Shown here piece after piece: positions 43,105-57,413 of a stretch of 64,000 nucleotides of DNA. Numbering within the stretch: position 1 is the stretch's first letter; every line of letters begins with the position of its first letter. The notes below the pieces were generated by a model. That model saw nothing but the letters and a program-made list of their open reading frames with translations, ran no database searches and was not told where the DNA came from. A program made the position numbers and the translations under genes. This DNA is from Actinokineospora spheciospongiae (GTDB lineage: Bacteria > Actinomycetota > Actinomycetes > Mycobacteriales > Pseudonocardiaceae), in the NCBI RefSeq assembly GCF_000564855.1, contig NZ_AYXG01000004.1:124001-188000 (forward strand), written 5' to 3'.

Positions 43105-43150
43105 GGAACGGCGAGGCCACCCGCACCGGTGCGGGTGGCCTCGCCGTTCC
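43105..43150. terminator. terminator hairpin, 21-bp perfect stem
   Basis: A perfect 21-bp inverted repeat with a CCGG loop lies 30 bases after the dxs stop and 12 bases before the end of the converging gene, so it can stop transcription from both sides. Confidence 0.85.
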
Positions 43151-43161
43151 ACGGGCGGGTC

Positions 43162-43443
43162 TCACGGGTCCAGCCGGTCCCACCACCACGCGATCGCCGG
43201 GATCGGCGGCGGGTCCGCGCGAGTGTCGCAGGGCTGGTCGGTGACCACGATGGGCACCTTTGACGGCACGCCGTCCGGGGTGTCCGCGGCGAGGCAGCGG
43301 GGCACGTTCGCCGCCCAGTCGATGTTGCCCCGGATCGCGTGCCCGAGGCAGTCGAGGTGGCGGGCCAGTTCGGCGCTCGCGCGAGCGCGGACCCGGTCGC
43401 GCAACCACAGGAACCGACCCATGATCCGGTCGCGCAGCGCCAC
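43162..43443 (-). CDS. hypothetical protein, 93 residues
   Basis: I do not recognise this protein. The N-terminal half is basic and helical (MALRDRIMGRFLWLRDRVRA, RASAELARHLDCLGHAIRGN) and the C-terminal half is Pro-rich, ending PPPIPAIAWWWDRLDP. The GTG at 43443 has no convincing ribosome-binding site; an ATG 21 bases downstream is the alternative. The convergent terminator beyond the stop supports it as a real gene end. Confidence 0.5.
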   Translation of the reverse strand: MALRDRIMGRFLWLRDRVRARASAELARHLDCLGHAIRGNIDWAANVPRCLAADTPDGVPSKVPIVVTDQPCDTRADPPPIPAIAWWWDRLDP

Positions 43444-43531
43444 CGCAGTGGAACGGCGGGGGGCGGAAGCCGACGCCCAGCGCGGTCACGGGCGGGCCTT
43501 CCCGGTCGTCGATCCCATTGCTCTCTGCTGT

Positions 43532-43576
43532 CTGCTGTGGGCAGGCGGCGGGAGGAGTGCCGCCTGCCCACAGCAG
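43532..43576 (-). terminator. terminator hairpin after the UvrA-like gene
   Basis: CTGCTGTGGGCAGGCGGC and its exact complement form an 18-bp stem around a 9-base loop, about 145 bases downstream of the uvrA-like stop. Confidence 0.7.
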
Positions 43577-43719
43577 GAGGAGTCCACTGCGGACTCGATC
43601 GGTGTTTTTCCCTTTCGCCCGAAGGAGACCGGTTCCCGGTGGGGCCGCGCCCGTTCACCGGATCAACTGAGCCAGTGCGCGGAACCGGTCCGGGACCGTC
43701 ACCCGCGGGCGTGGCCCGA

Positions 43720-46104
<2,385 letters not shown>

Positions 46105-46132
46105 GTCGTCGTCTCCATCCGTGGGGCGGGGC

Positions 46133-46543
46133 TCAGCGCAGTTCCTGGATGCGGACCAGGTTGCCCGCGTCGTCGCGGACGGCGCAGTCGCGGACCCCGT
46201 AGGGCTGCTCGGTCGGCTCCTGGACGATCTCGACGTCGGTGGCCTGCAACCGGGCGAAGGTGCCGTCGAGGTCGGGGGTGGCCAGCAGGACCGCGGCGTA
46301 GCTGCCCTTGGCCATCATCTCGGTGATGGTGCGGCGCTCGTCCTCGGTGACACCGGGGTCGGCGGCGGGCGGGTGCAGCACGATCGACGTCCCCGGCTGG
46401 CCCACCGGGCCGACGGTGATCCAGCGCATGCCGCCGTAGCCGACGTCGTTGCGGACCTCGAAGCCCAGGGTGTCGCGGTAGAAGGCCAGGGCGGCCTCCG
46501 GGTCGGTGTGCGGGAGGAAGCTGGAGTGGATGGTGATGTCCAT
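46133..46543 (-). CDS. VOC family (glyoxalase-like) protein
   Basis: This is a 136-residue protein of two beta-alpha-beta-beta-beta units. [20 protein letters not shown] with [20 protein letters not shown] forms the first, and [20 protein letters not shown] with [20 protein letters not shown] the second. The ATG at 46543 is preceded by TAGCGTGAGCGCC, a weak site. Family members are metal-dependent dioxygenases, glyoxalases or binding proteins; this one cannot be placed more finely. Coding runs in the same direction as the AraC-type gene upstream, 5 bases away, so the two are probably co-transcribed. Confidence 0.85.
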   Translation of the reverse strand: MDITIHSSFLPHTDPEAALAFYRDTLGFEVRNDVGYGGMRWITVGPVGQPGTSIVLHPPAADPGVTEDERRTITEMMAKGSYAAVLLATPDLDGTFARLQATDVEIVQEPTEQPYGVRDCAVRDDAGNLVRIQELR

Positions 46544-46548
46544 GGCGC

Positions 46549-46998
46549 TCACGCTAGGTGCGGCTCGGGCACCCGCGCTTCTCGATTCCTGACCGGTCTG
46601 GTGACCTGCTTGGCCACGCACGAAGGCATCCCCGCCGTCGCCTGCGCCGCCTGCCGCCGGTAGGTGCTCGGCGGCACCCCGACCAGCTCGGTGAACCGGG
46701 TGCTGAACGTGCCCAGCGACGAGCACCCCACGGCGAAGCACACCTCGGTCACGCTGAGGTCGCCGCGGCGCAGCAGCGCCATCGCCCGCTCGATCCGCCG
46801 CGTCATCAGGTAGCCGTACGGCGACTCCCCGTAGGCGAGCCGGAACTGGCGGCTCAGGTGCCCGGCCGACATGTGCGCGCCCCTGGCCAGCGCCTCGACG
46901 TCCAGCGGCTGCGCGTACTCCCGGTCGATGCGGTCGCGGACGCGGCGCAGCCGCGCGAGGTCGCGCAGGTGCCGCGCTTCATCGGGTCTGCTGGTCAC
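46549..46998 (-). CDS. AraC-family transcriptional regulator
   Basis: This is a 149-residue protein that is nearly only the DNA-binding domain. Two helix-turn-helix motifs are visible: LDVEALARGAHMSAGHLSRQ with FRLAYGESPYGYLMTRRIER, and LSVTEVCFAVGCSSLGTFST with RFTELVGVPPSTYRR. The GTG start is chosen from AGGA upstream and the family start. It overlaps the end of the WYL regulator gene by 20 bases and leads directly into the VOC gene, which it may control. No ligand-binding domain is present. Confidence 0.88.
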   Translation of the reverse strand: MTSRPDEARHLRDLARLRRVRDRIDREYAQPLDVEALARGAHMSAGHLSRQFRLAYGESPYGYLMTRRIERAMALLRRGDLSVTEVCFAVGCSSLGTFSTRFTELVGVPPSTYRRQAAQATAGMPSCVAKQVTRPVRNREARVPEPHLA

Positions 46999-48019
46999 GG
47001 GCGAATCCTGCCACGCCGCGACCCGGGGGGTCACCGTCCACAGGAAACCGCCGCCGCGCGTCCCCGGCGTGGGCGTAGCGGCGGGCGAGGTGGGCGAAGG
47101 CGTCGCGCAGCTCGGGCGGGCCGACGACCTCGATGTCGGTGTCGAACCGGCCGAGCGCGGTGGCCAGACCGGTCCAGGACCACGAGCCCAGCAGGAGCCT
47201 GCACCGGTCCGGGCCCAGTTCCTCCACGACGCCGTCACCGCTGTAGGCGGACACCACGGCGGCGGGGAGGTCGAGGATGACCTCGCCGCGGCAGGGCCAG
47301 CCGCCGGTGGGGTCGGTGCCGCGGAAGCGGTTGGCCACGAAGGCGGGCACGTCACCGCCGGGCAGCTCGCGGGGGGTGAAGCGGGGGCCGGTGGGGGTGC
47401 GCGGGGTGATGCGGTCGGCGCGGAAGGTGCGCCAGTCGTCGCGGTCGAGGTCCCAGGCGAGCAGGTACCAGCGGCCCGCGCGGGTGACGAGGTGGTGCGG
47501 TTCGACCCGGCGCGGCGGGGGATCGGCCCGCTCCGGCGGGGTCGCGGGGGTGTAGTCGAAGCGCAGCACCTCGCGGGCGTGGACGGCGGCGCTGAGCGCG
47601 GTGAGCACGGCGCTGTCGACCCGGGCGTCGGACCGGTCGACGGCGGTGACCCGCAGGGTGTCGATCCGGTGGCGCAGCCGGGCGGGCATGACCTGCCGGA
47701 CGGTGTTCAGCGCCCGCGCCGCGGCCTCCCCGATGTCCGCACCGGAGGCGGCGGCGAGCTGCAGGGCCACGGCGAGGGCGACGGCCTGGTCGTCGTCGAA
47801 CAGCAGCGGCGGCAGCTCCGCGCCCGCGTCGAGCCGGTAGCCGCCGTCGGGGCCCTTGACCGCCGCGATGGGGTAGCCGAGTTCGCGCAGGCGGTCGACG
47901 TCGCGGCGCACGGTGCGCGCGCTGACGTCCAGCCGCTCGGCCAGCAGCGCCCCCGGCCAGTCCCGGCGCGCCTGCAACAGCGAGAGCAGTGCCAGCAGGC
48001 GGGCGGAGGTCTTCGGCAT
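46979..48019 (-). CDS. WYL-domain transcriptional regulator (YafY-like)
   Basis: This is a 346-residue regulator. The N-terminal winged helix (SARLLALLSLLQARRDWPGA, LLAERLDVSARTVRRDVDRL) is followed by a WYL domain (RRVEPHHLVTRAGRWYLLAW, DRDDWRTFRADRI) and a WCX-type C-terminal extension (ANRFRGTDPTGGWPCRGEVI). WYL domains sense small ligands or nucleic acids. A palindrome (GCGGACA and TGTCCGC) lies in the 61-base gap to the divergent DinB-like gene, so the regulator probably controls both. Start at ATG 48019. Confidence 0.9.
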   Translation of the reverse strand: MPKTSARLLALLSLLQARRDWPGALLAERLDVSARTVRRDVDRLRELGYPIAAVKGPDGGYRLDAGAELPPLLFDDDQAVALAVALQLAAASGADIGEAAARALNTVRQVMPARLRHRIDTLRVTAVDRSDARVDSAVLTALSAAVHAREVLRFDYTPATPPERADPPPRRVEPHHLVTRAGRWYLLAWDLDRDDWRTFRADRITPRTPTGPRFTPRELPGGDVPAFVANRFRGTDPTGGWPCRGEVILDLPAAVVSAYSGDGVVEELGPDRCRLLLGSWSWTGLATALGRFDTDIEVVGPPELRDAFAHLARRYAHAGDARRRFPVDGDPPGRGVAGFARDQQTR

Positions 48020-48040
48020 GTCCCCATCCTGCCCGCAGAA

Positions 48041-48059
48041 GCGGACACATCCTGTCCGC
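48041..48059. promoter_or_regulatory. probable operator between WYL regulator and DinB-like gene
   Basis: GCGGACA-CATCC-TGTCCGC, a perfect 7-bp palindrome with 5-base spacer, in the 61-base gap between divergent genes. The position fits autoregulation by the YafY-type protein. Confidence 0.6.
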
Positions 48060-48080
48060 CACCCCTGCCACTGTTGCCCC

Positions 48081-48668
48081 ATGCCGAACGACGTCAAGAC
48101 GACCACCACCCTCGACGCCGAGCGGGCCGACCTGCTCGCGGCGCTCGCCAAGGCCCGCGCGGCCCTCATCGCCACGACGAGCGGCCTCGACGACGAGCAG
48201 GCGGCCGCGCGCCCGACCGTCAGCGAGCTGTGCCTGGGCGGGCTGGTCAAGCACGTCACCGCCGTGGAGGAGGGGTGGCTGGGCTTCGTGGTCGACGGCC
48301 CGGTGGGGATGTCCTACGACCTGCCCGACGGCGTCACCTGGGCCGACGTCATGGCCGGGACCGCTCGCGAGTACCCGGAGTGGATGATCGAGCACCGCGA
48401 GGGCTTCCGCATGGGGCCCGGCGAGACCCTGGCCGGGGTGGTCGAGCGCTACGAGCGGGTTGCCGCCAGCACCGCGGAGGTCGTCGCCGCCATCCCCGAC
48501 CTGTCGGTGACCCACCCGCTGCCGGACGCGCCGTGGCACGAGCCCGCCGGGGGTGTGCTCAGCGCGCGCGGGGCGCTGCTGCACGTCCTCGCCGAGACCA
48601 CCCAGCACGCCGGGCACGCCGACATCCTCCGCGAAACCCTCGACGCGCGGAAACCGCTGGGAGCATGA
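48081..48668 (+). CDS. DinB-family protein (DUF664-like)
   Basis: This is a 195-residue four-helix protein. Metal-ligand histidines are likely in LVKHVTAVEEGWLGF and in AETTQHAGHADILRETLD (the usual HxxxH pattern of DinB/mycothiol-transferase-like proteins). DinB-like enzymes in actinobacteria often use mycothiol to modify or detoxify small molecules. It is divergent from the WYL regulator and 4 bases upstream of the next gene, so both downstream genes probably respond to that regulator. Confidence 0.85.
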   Translation: MPNDVKTTTTLDAERADLLAALAKARAALIATTSGLDDEQAAARPTVSELCLGGLVKHVTAVEEGWLGFVVDGPVGMSYDLPDGVTWADVMAGTAREYPEWMIEHREGFRMGPGETLAGVVERYERVAASTAEVVAAIPDLSVTHPLPDAPWHEPAGGVLSARGALLHVLAETTQHAGHADILRETLDARKPLGA

Positions 48669-48672
48669 CCCG

Positions 48673-49770
48673 ATGACCGTGTTGGAAACCCGGGCGCTCA
48701 ACCGGGCCACGCTCGCCAGGCAACTGCTGCTCGACCGCGCCGACGTGCCCGCCCTCGACGCCGTCGCGCACCTCGGCGGGGTGCAGGCGCAGGAACCGCA
48801 GGAACCGTTCACCGGGCTGTGGTCCCGGCTGCGCGGGTTCGACCCGGCTGCGCTCTCGGACCTGCTGACCGGGCGGCAGGTGGTGCGCACCCACCTCATG
48901 CGCCGCACCGTCCACCTGGTGACCGCGGCGGACGCCCTGGCCTGGCGCACCCGCCACGACGCCATGCTGCTCCAACGGGTGCTCGGCGCCTACCGCCGCG
49001 AACTCGCCGGGGTCGACCTCGACGCGCTCGCGGCGGCGGGCCGCGCGGTCCTCGCCGACGGCGAACCCCGCTCGATGGGCGACCTCGCCAGGGCGGTGGT
49101 CGAGCGCTGGCCCGCCGCGGGCCCCCGGCCGCTGGGGGAGGCGCTGGTCGCCGCCCTCATCCCGGTGGTGCAACTGCCGCCGCGCGGCCTGTGGCGGGTG
49201 CGGGCGGGCGCCCGGTACGCGCCGATGTCCACCTGGCTGGGGCGCGCGGTCGACCCGGCGGGGGATGGTCCTGACCTCGTCGGTCAAGCCCTGGTCCGGC
49301 GCTACCTGGCCGCTTTCGGGCCTGCTGCCACGGCCGACGTGCGGGCCTGGAGCGGTCTCGCGGGTCTTCCGGCCGCGGTGACGGCCCTTCGTGGGGAGCT
49401 GGTCACCTTTCGTGACGAGCGCGGCCGGGAACTGCTGGATCTCGCCGACGCCCCGCGCCCCGACCCGGACACCCCGGCCCCGGCGCGGTTCCTGCCCGCG
49501 TTCGACAACGCACTCCTCGGCTACGACGACCGCGGTCGCATCGTGGACACCGCTCACCGCGGCCTGTCGGTGGCGGGGGAGCGGGCGGTCCTGGTGGACG
49601 GGCGGGTCGCCGGGACCTGGACCGTGGAGGCGGGCACGGTGGTCGTCGCCCCGCTGCGCCGCTTCTCGCGGGCTGAACGGGACGCGGTCACCGAAGAGGG
49701 GCAGGAACTCGCGGTGTTCCTGTCCGACAAGGAGAGCGATCGCGTCCGGATCGCCGATCCGGCCCGCTGA
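48673..49770 (+). CDS. winged-helix DNA-binding protein, AlkX/YcaQ-like
   Basis: This is a 365-residue protein of the HTH_42 family, whose members include DNA glycosylases such as YcaQ and AlkX that remove alkylated bases. The N-terminal LARQLLLDRADVPALDAVAH with LGGVQAQEPQEPFTGLWSRL, the VRTHLMRRTVHLVTAADALA segment and the C-terminal FLPAFDNALLGYDDRGRIVD are typical. It lies 4 bases after the DinB-like gene. Whether it repairs DNA is an inference from the family. A hairpin shared with the converging glycyl-tRNA synthetase gene follows. Confidence 0.85.
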   Translation: MTVLETRALNRATLARQLLLDRADVPALDAVAHLGGVQAQEPQEPFTGLWSRLRGFDPAALSDLLTGRQVVRTHLMRRTVHLVTAADALAWRTRHDAMLLQRVLGAYRRELAGVDLDALAAAGRAVLADGEPRSMGDLARAVVERWPAAGPRPLGEALVAALIPVVQLPPRGLWRVRAGARYAPMSTWLGRAVDPAGDGPDLVGQALVRRYLAAFGPAATADVRAWSGLAGLPAAVTALRGELVTFRDERGRELLDLADAPRPDPDTPAPARFLPAFDNALLGYDDRGRIVDTAHRGLSVAGERAVLVDGRVAGTWTVEAGTVVVAPLRRFSRAERDAVTEEGQELAVFLSDKESDRVRIADPAR

Positions 49771-49810
49771 GCGCCACGAGCGGTGCACGGTGGACACCCG
49801 GTCCCCGGGC

Positions 49811-49841
49811 GAGGCGGCACCCGATCTCCGGGTGCCGCCTC
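49811..49841. terminator. bidirectional terminator hairpin
   Basis: A 13-bp perfect stem (GAGGCGGCACCCG and its complement) with a 5-base loop lies between two converging genes, 40 and 8 bases from their stops. Confidence 0.75.
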
Positions 49842-49848
49842 GGACCGG

Positions 49849-52878
<3,030 letters not shown>

Positions 52879-53296
52879 CGGTTCCGAACCCCTCGTACGA
52901 CCTGGTCGGTTGAACCTCTCGGTTCATTCAGGAACGGCATTCTGCCACGTGGCGGATCGCCTCCCGGCGCCCGCCGCTGCCGCGCCCGAGCTGGTCGCCA
53001 CCGCCCCGACCGGGGACAACCGGCGTCACCGCATCGGAGGACCCGGTTCCCGCGGGCATCACCGCGCGCAACGCCACGACCCGGCGGACCTCGCCCCATC
53101 CGGGCACCGCCACCGGTCCTCGCCCGGCCGGGCGAATCGACGTGGCCGGGTGCGGAGATCCTGTGCCACATTGGGTGGTGCGGGGTTCCCCGTCCGGCCC
53201 GACGGCCCGGCCACCCCGAGCGCCCGGCCGATCGAGCCCCTCGGCCGCACTCAGCGGGCAACCCGCCCACCGACCTCACTCACCCCGAGGACCACA
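52879..53296. other. divergent intergenic region
   Basis: About 420 bases between the divergent glycyl-tRNA synthetase and ABC exporter genes. It should contain both promoters. I see no T-box-like leader upstream of the synthetase and no clear gene. Confidence 0.45.
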
Positions 53297-55069
53297 GTGA
53301 CCACCCGCACCGACAGCCCGTCCGCCCTCAGCGTCCTGGTCGGCTACGCCCGCCCCCACCGCGCGGTCCTGCTCGGCAGCCTGCTCCTGGTCCTCGTCGC
53401 GGGGGCCGCGGGGCTGGTCCAGCCCCTCGTCGCCCAGCACGTGCTGGAGTCCCTCGGCACCGAGGGGGCCGTGCTGCCGTGGGTGCTGTTCCTGGCGGCG
53501 CTGGTGGTGGCGGGGGCGGTGCTGACCGGCGTGCAGTCCTGGTGGCAGCAGCGGACCGCCGAGCGGGTGGTCCGCCACGTGCGGCAGGACCTGGTGTTCC
53601 GCCTGATCCGGCTGCGGGTTCCCGAACTCGACCGCCGTCCGCCCGGTGACCTCACCGCCCGCATCACCTCCGACAGCACCCTCGTGCAGAACGCCGCCAC
53701 CGAGGGGCTGGTGCAGGTGGCCAACGGCATCCTGATGACGCTCGGGGCCGTCGTGCTGATGGGCGTGGTCAACATCGTGCTGCTGGGGGTCACCGCGTCG
53801 GTGATCCTGGTCGTGGCAGTCCTGCTCGGGTTGGTCCTGCCGCGCATCCGGGCCGCGGTGGCGCGCGCCCAGGAGTCCGTGGGCGCGATCGGCGCGGCAC
53901 TGGACCGGACGCTGGGCGCGTCCAGGACCGTCAAGGCCAACGGGGCCGAGGCCAGGGAGACCGAGACCGCCAACGCCGCGGTGGAGCAGGCCTACCGGGC
54001 TGGTCTGGTCGGTGCCCGGTACGTCGCCGTGGTGAAGGTGCTGTCCGGGGTGGCCATCCAGGCGGCGTTCCTCGCGGTGCTGGGGGTCGGCGGCGCCCTG
54101 GTGGCCTCCGGGGACATGTCGGCCCCGGCGCTGATCGCCTTCCTGCTCTACGTCTTCTACCTCACCGGTCCGCTGGCGTCCCTGGCCGGTGGCCTGGGCA
54201 CCCTGCAACAGGGGCTCGGTGCCGTCACCCGGATCGACGAGGTGGCCAGGATGCCCATCGAGACCGACGTGGACGTCGAGGTCGAGGCGGTGGCCGGGGC
54301 CGCGCCGCTGGTCGAGTTCGACCGGGTGGAGTTCGCCTACCCCGGTCGCGGGCCTGCGCTGCGCGGCGTGTCCTACACCGTGCCGCCGGGGACCAAGACG
54401 GCGCTGGTCGGGCTGTCCGGGGCGGGCAAGACCACCATGTTCGCCCTGTTGCAGCGGTTCTACGAGCCCACGGCGGGTGCGATCCGCATCGACGGCGTGG
54501 ACATCGCCACCCTGCCGCGCGCCGAGGTGCGCAGGCGCATCGCCTACGTCGAGCAGGACGCGCCGGTGATGGCGGGGACCATCCGGGCCAACCTGCTCTA
54601 CGCGGCCCCGGACGCCTCCGCCGCCGAGATCACCGAGGTGCTGCGGGTGACCCGGCTCGACACCTTCGTCGACCGGCTGGAGCACGGCCTCGACACCGAG
54701 GTCGGCGCCCGCGGGGTCACCCTCTCCGGCGGTGAGCGGCAGCGGTTGGCCATCGCCCGCGCGCTGCTGCGCAAGCCGGGGGTGCTGCTGCTCGACGAGG
54801 CCACCGCGCAGCTCGACGCGCGCAACGAGCACGCCCTCGGCGAGGTCGTCGACCAGGCGGCCCGCCGGTGCACGGTGCTGCTGATCGCCCACCGGCTGTC
54901 CACGGTCACCGGCGCCGACCAGATCATCGTCCTGGAGCACGGCCAGATCCGGGCCCAGGGCACCCACCGGGAACTGGTGCGCACCGACCCGCTCTACCGC
55001 GAGCTGGCGGCGACCCAGATGCTCGTCCCCGCCGATCCCGAGCCCACGGGCCTGGCGGGTGTGGGCTGA
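53297..55069 (+). CDS. ABC exporter, fused permease and ATPase
   Basis: This is a 590-residue half-transporter. Six membrane helices lie within about residues 20-300. The nucleotide-binding domain has Walker A GLSGAGKTT, Q loop YVEQDAPVM, signature LSGGERQRLAIARALL, Walker B VLLLDEATAQLD and the H-loop in LLIAHRLSTV. It would act as a homodimer to export lipids, drugs or peptides. The GTG at 53297 has GAGGA 6 bases upstream. It stands alone and is followed by a strong hairpin, so it is not part of the lanthipeptide or tetronate operons. Confidence 0.92.
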   Translation: MTTRTDSPSALSVLVGYARPHRAVLLGSLLLVLVAGAAGLVQPLVAQHVLESLGTEGAVLPWVLFLAALVVAGAVLTGVQSWWQQRTAERVVRHVRQDLVFRLIRLRVPELDRRPPGDLTARITSDSTLVQNAATEGLVQVANGILMTLGAVVLMGVVNIVLLGVTASVILVVAVLLGLVLPRIRAAVARAQESVGAIGAALDRTLGASRTVKANGAEARETETANAAVEQAYRAGLVGARYVAVVKVLSGVAIQAAFLAVLGVGGALVASGDMSAPALIAFLLYVFYLTGPLASLAGGLGTLQQGLGAVTRIDEVARMPIETDVDVEVEAVAGAAPLVEFDRVEFAYPGRGPALRGVSYTVPPGTKTALVGLSGAGKTTMFALLQRFYEPTAGAIRIDGVDIATLPRAEVRRRIAYVEQDAPVMAGTIRANLLYAAPDASAAEITEVLRVTRLDTFVDRLEHGLDTEVGARGVTLSGGERQRLAIARALLRKPGVLLLDEATAQLDARNEHALGEVVDQAARRCTVLLIAHRLSTVTGADQIIVLEHGQIRAQGTHRELVRTDPLYRELAATQMLVPADPEPTGLAGVG

Positions 55070-55186
55070 CCCCCGGAGCGGTGGGTGTGCTGTTTGACGT
55101 GACGCGAGAACCTGAATTCCGGTGGAGTCGGGCCGCGGTCTGTGGTGTGGTCAGTGGCGAGGACTTTCCGTGGGTGGACGGGCGCG

Positions 55187-55237
55187 GTCCGCGGGGGTGT
55201 CTGCCCGAGGGGGGTGCGGGCAGGCACCCCCGCGGAC
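55187..55237 (+). terminator. terminator hairpin after the ABC exporter gene
   Basis: A 21-bp stem with one G-T pair and a 9-base loop, 118 bases downstream of the exporter stop. Confidence 0.75.
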
Positions 55238-55301
55238 ATCCCCGCCGCGCGGGTGCTCGCTAACCTGGGGTGCGCTCGGCACACCACGGGAGGCGGCGGC
55301 G

Positions 55302-55997
55302 TTGGCTGAACGCGTCTGGCTCGACGTCCCCTACCGCGACAAGGACGAGGCGAAGTCCGAGGGCGCGCGGTGGGACCCGGCGGCCAAGCGGTGGTACGCC
55401 CCCCGCGCGGGGGTGCCGGGCCTGAGCCGCTGGGAGGCGCTGCCCGACGTCCCCGACCTGCTGCCCGGCGAGGACCGGGGGTTCGGCGCGGGCCTGTTCG
55501 TCGACCTGGTGCCGAGTTCGTGCTGGTTCACCAACGTCCGCTCCTGCGTCGACCCCCGCGACTGGGAGCGGCTGCGCCGGATGGTCACCCGCCGCGCCGG
55601 GCAGCGCTGCGAGGTCTGCGCCCGCCCGGAGGCCAGGGCGGAACAGCGCTGGCTGGAGGTCCACGAACGCTGGTCCTACGACCCCGACCGGCGGGTGCAG
55701 TCCCTGCGCCGCCTGATCTGCCTGTGCACCGACTGCCACCGCACCACCCACTTCGGGCTGGCCCAGGTCAGGGGAACCGACGGCGTGGCGCTCGCGCACC
55801 TCATGTCGGTCACCGGCTTCTCCCGGCCGCGGGCCGAACAGCACGTGCGCGAGGCGTTCGCCACCTGGGACCAGCGGTCCCGCACCCACTGGTCGCTGGA
55901 CCTGGACATCCTGACCGGTGCGGGAGTCACCGTCGTACCCCCGCCGGACCCGGCGGCCCGCTCCCGCGCGGCGGGCGACGCGCTCGGGCGGGGCTGA
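55302..55997 (+). CDS. DUF5710-like and HNH-type zinc domain protein
   Basis: This is a 231-residue protein. TTG at 55302 is chosen for its GGGAGG, about 9 bases upstream, and because homologous sequence starts at VWLDVPYRDKDEAKSEGARW, the DUF5710 motif that continues DPAAKRWYAPRAG. The middle is QRCEVCARPE, then a conserved WLEVHERWSYDPDRR and LICLCTDCHRTTHFGLAQ, that is two CxxC pairs with His as in HNH endonucleases. A helical segment and Pro-rich tail follow. It may cut or bind nucleic acid. The stop lies 4 bases from a converging gene. Confidence 0.75.
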   Translation: MAERVWLDVPYRDKDEAKSEGARWDPAAKRWYAPRAGVPGLSRWEALPDVPDLLPGEDRGFGAGLFVDLVPSSCWFTNVRSCVDPRDWERLRRMVTRRAGQRCEVCARPEARAEQRWLEVHERWSYDPDRRVQSLRRLICLCTDCHRTTHFGLAQVRGTDGVALAHLMSVTGFSRPRAEQHVREAFATWDQRSRTHWSLDLDILTGAGVTVVPPPDPAARSRAAGDALGRG

Positions 55998-56001
55998 GCG
56001 C

Positions 56002-56409
56002 TCACCCGGTCGCGGCGCGGTGGACGATGCGGGCGACCAGGTCCGGGTTCCACTGGACGTACTCCACCACCACGCCGTCGGGGTGGCGCAGGTGGTACCC
56101 GAAGCCGGTCGCCGACTCGAAGCGGCTCACGGTGGTGGCACCGAGGTCGAGCAGGACCCGCCGGGCGGTCTCGACGTCCTCGACGACGAGCGGCCCGTGG
56201 CTCTCGCGGTAGCGGGGCAGGTCGGCGGCGGGCGCGGCGATCAGCAGGACGTCGCCCACGGCGGCGAGTTCGGCGTCCTCGAAGGGGAAGCGCAGGTCGG
56301 CGGGGCGCCCGACGACGTGCTCGAACACCGGAAGGGAGGTGTCGAGGTCGTCGACGAACACGCGGGCGTAGGTCTTGAGGACGGTGATCTTCTGCGGTGC
56401 GTCGGTCAT
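56002..56409 (-). CDS. VOC family (glyoxalase-like) protein
   Basis: This is a 135-residue protein with a ITVLKTYARVFVDDLDTSLP first unit and a YRESHGPLVVEDVETARRVL second unit ending YHLRHPDGVVVEYVQWNPDL. The ATG at 56409 is the natural family start. It is a small metal-binding or ligand-binding fold, possibly with a role in resistance or metabolism that cannot be narrowed. It converges on the HNH-like gene, and the LysR gene lies 53 bases upstream. Confidence 0.85.
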   Translation of the reverse strand: MTDAPQKITVLKTYARVFVDDLDTSLPVFEHVVGRPADLRFPFEDAELAAVGDVLLIAAPAADLPRYRESHGPLVVEDVETARRVLLDLGATTVSRFESATGFGYHLRHPDGVVVEYVQWNPDLVARIVHRAATG

Positions 56410-56462
56410 GGTCACACCCGATCGCGAACCACCCACGCCCGTCCGCCCCGATACCGGAGCGG

Positions 56463-57413
56463 CTACTGCTCCGATACCTCCCGGGTATGGGGGCGGCCGA
56501 GGCGTTCGAGGTGCCTGCCGGTGTCGGGGCAGTGCACGGCGACCGTGGCCAGGAACGCGTCGAGGACGGGGGAGCGGTCGTCGGCCCGGAAGCTGAGCAC
56601 CAGGTCGGGCAGGGGCAGCGCCGGTTCGACCTCCAGGACCCAGGTGTCCGCGCGGGCCGCCGCGCGAGCGCACGAGGGCAGCAGCCCGATGCCGACCCCG
56701 CAGGCGGCCAGGCCGACGGTGGTGTGCACGTCACGGGCCCGGGTGACGGTGGCCGGGGCGCGGCGCGCGTCGTCGAGCAGGGAGCGGATCGCGTGCGCGG
56801 TGGCGGGTTCCTCGGCGTCCGGCGCGGCGATCAGCGGTTGGGCGCGGAGCTGGTCGAGGTCCACCCGGCGCTGCCCGCTGAAGGGGTGGGCCAGGCCGCA
56901 CACCGCGATCAGGTGGTCGTGCGCCACCGGGATCGCCGAAAGCCCCTCCGCCCCCTTGCCGCGCGGCGCCCCCCGGGTGATGGCGACGTCGGCCTCCCCA
57001 CCGAGCAGCGCCGCACCTCCGCGCCGCGTCGACGCCTCCTCCAAGTCCAGGGTGACCGCCGGGTGCCCGCCGCGGAACCGGGCGAGCAGGGACGGCAGCA
57101 GCTCCAGCAGCGCCGAGCCGATGAACACCACCCGCAGGTGCCCCACCTCCCCCCGGGCGGCCCGCCGCGCCTCGGCGGCCCCGGCGTCGACCTCCCCGAG
57201 CACCCGCCGCGCCCGCCCGACGAACACCGCCCCTGCCGCAGTGGTCCTCGCCCCGCGCGCCACCCGCTCGAACAGCACCACCCCCAACTCCCGCTCCAAC
57301 GCGGCGATCTGCCGCGACAGCGGGGGCTGGGCGATCCCGAGCGCCTCGGCCGCCCGCCCGAAGTGCCCGTGCTCGGCGACCGCCACGGCGTAGCGGAGGT
57401 GGCGCAACTCCAT
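56463..57413 (-). CDS. LysR-family transcriptional regulator
   Basis: This is a 316-residue regulator. The N-terminal winged helix (MELRHLRYAVAVAEHGHFGR, AAEALGIAQPPLSRQIAALE, RELGVVLFERVARG) is followed by the two-lobed substrate-binding domain (VGHLRVVFIGSALLELLPSL, DLEEASTRRGGAALLGGEAD, VHTTVGLAACGVGIGLLPSC). Effector unknown. It is encoded upstream of and in the same direction as the VOC gene, which it may control. Confidence 0.93.
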   Translation of the reverse strand: MELRHLRYAVAVAEHGHFGRAAEALGIAQPPLSRQIAALERELGVVLFERVARGARTTAAGAVFVGRARRVLGEVDAGAAEARRAARGEVGHLRVVFIGSALLELLPSLLARFRGGHPAVTLDLEEASTRRGGAALLGGEADVAITRGAPRGKGAEGLSAIPVAHDHLIAVCGLAHPFSGQRRVDLDQLRAQPLIAAPDAEEPATAHAIRSLLDDARRAPATVTRARDVHTTVGLAACGVGIGLLPSCARAAARADTWVLEVEPALPLPDLVLSFRADDRSPVLDAFLATVAVHCPDTGRHLERLGRPHTREVSEQ

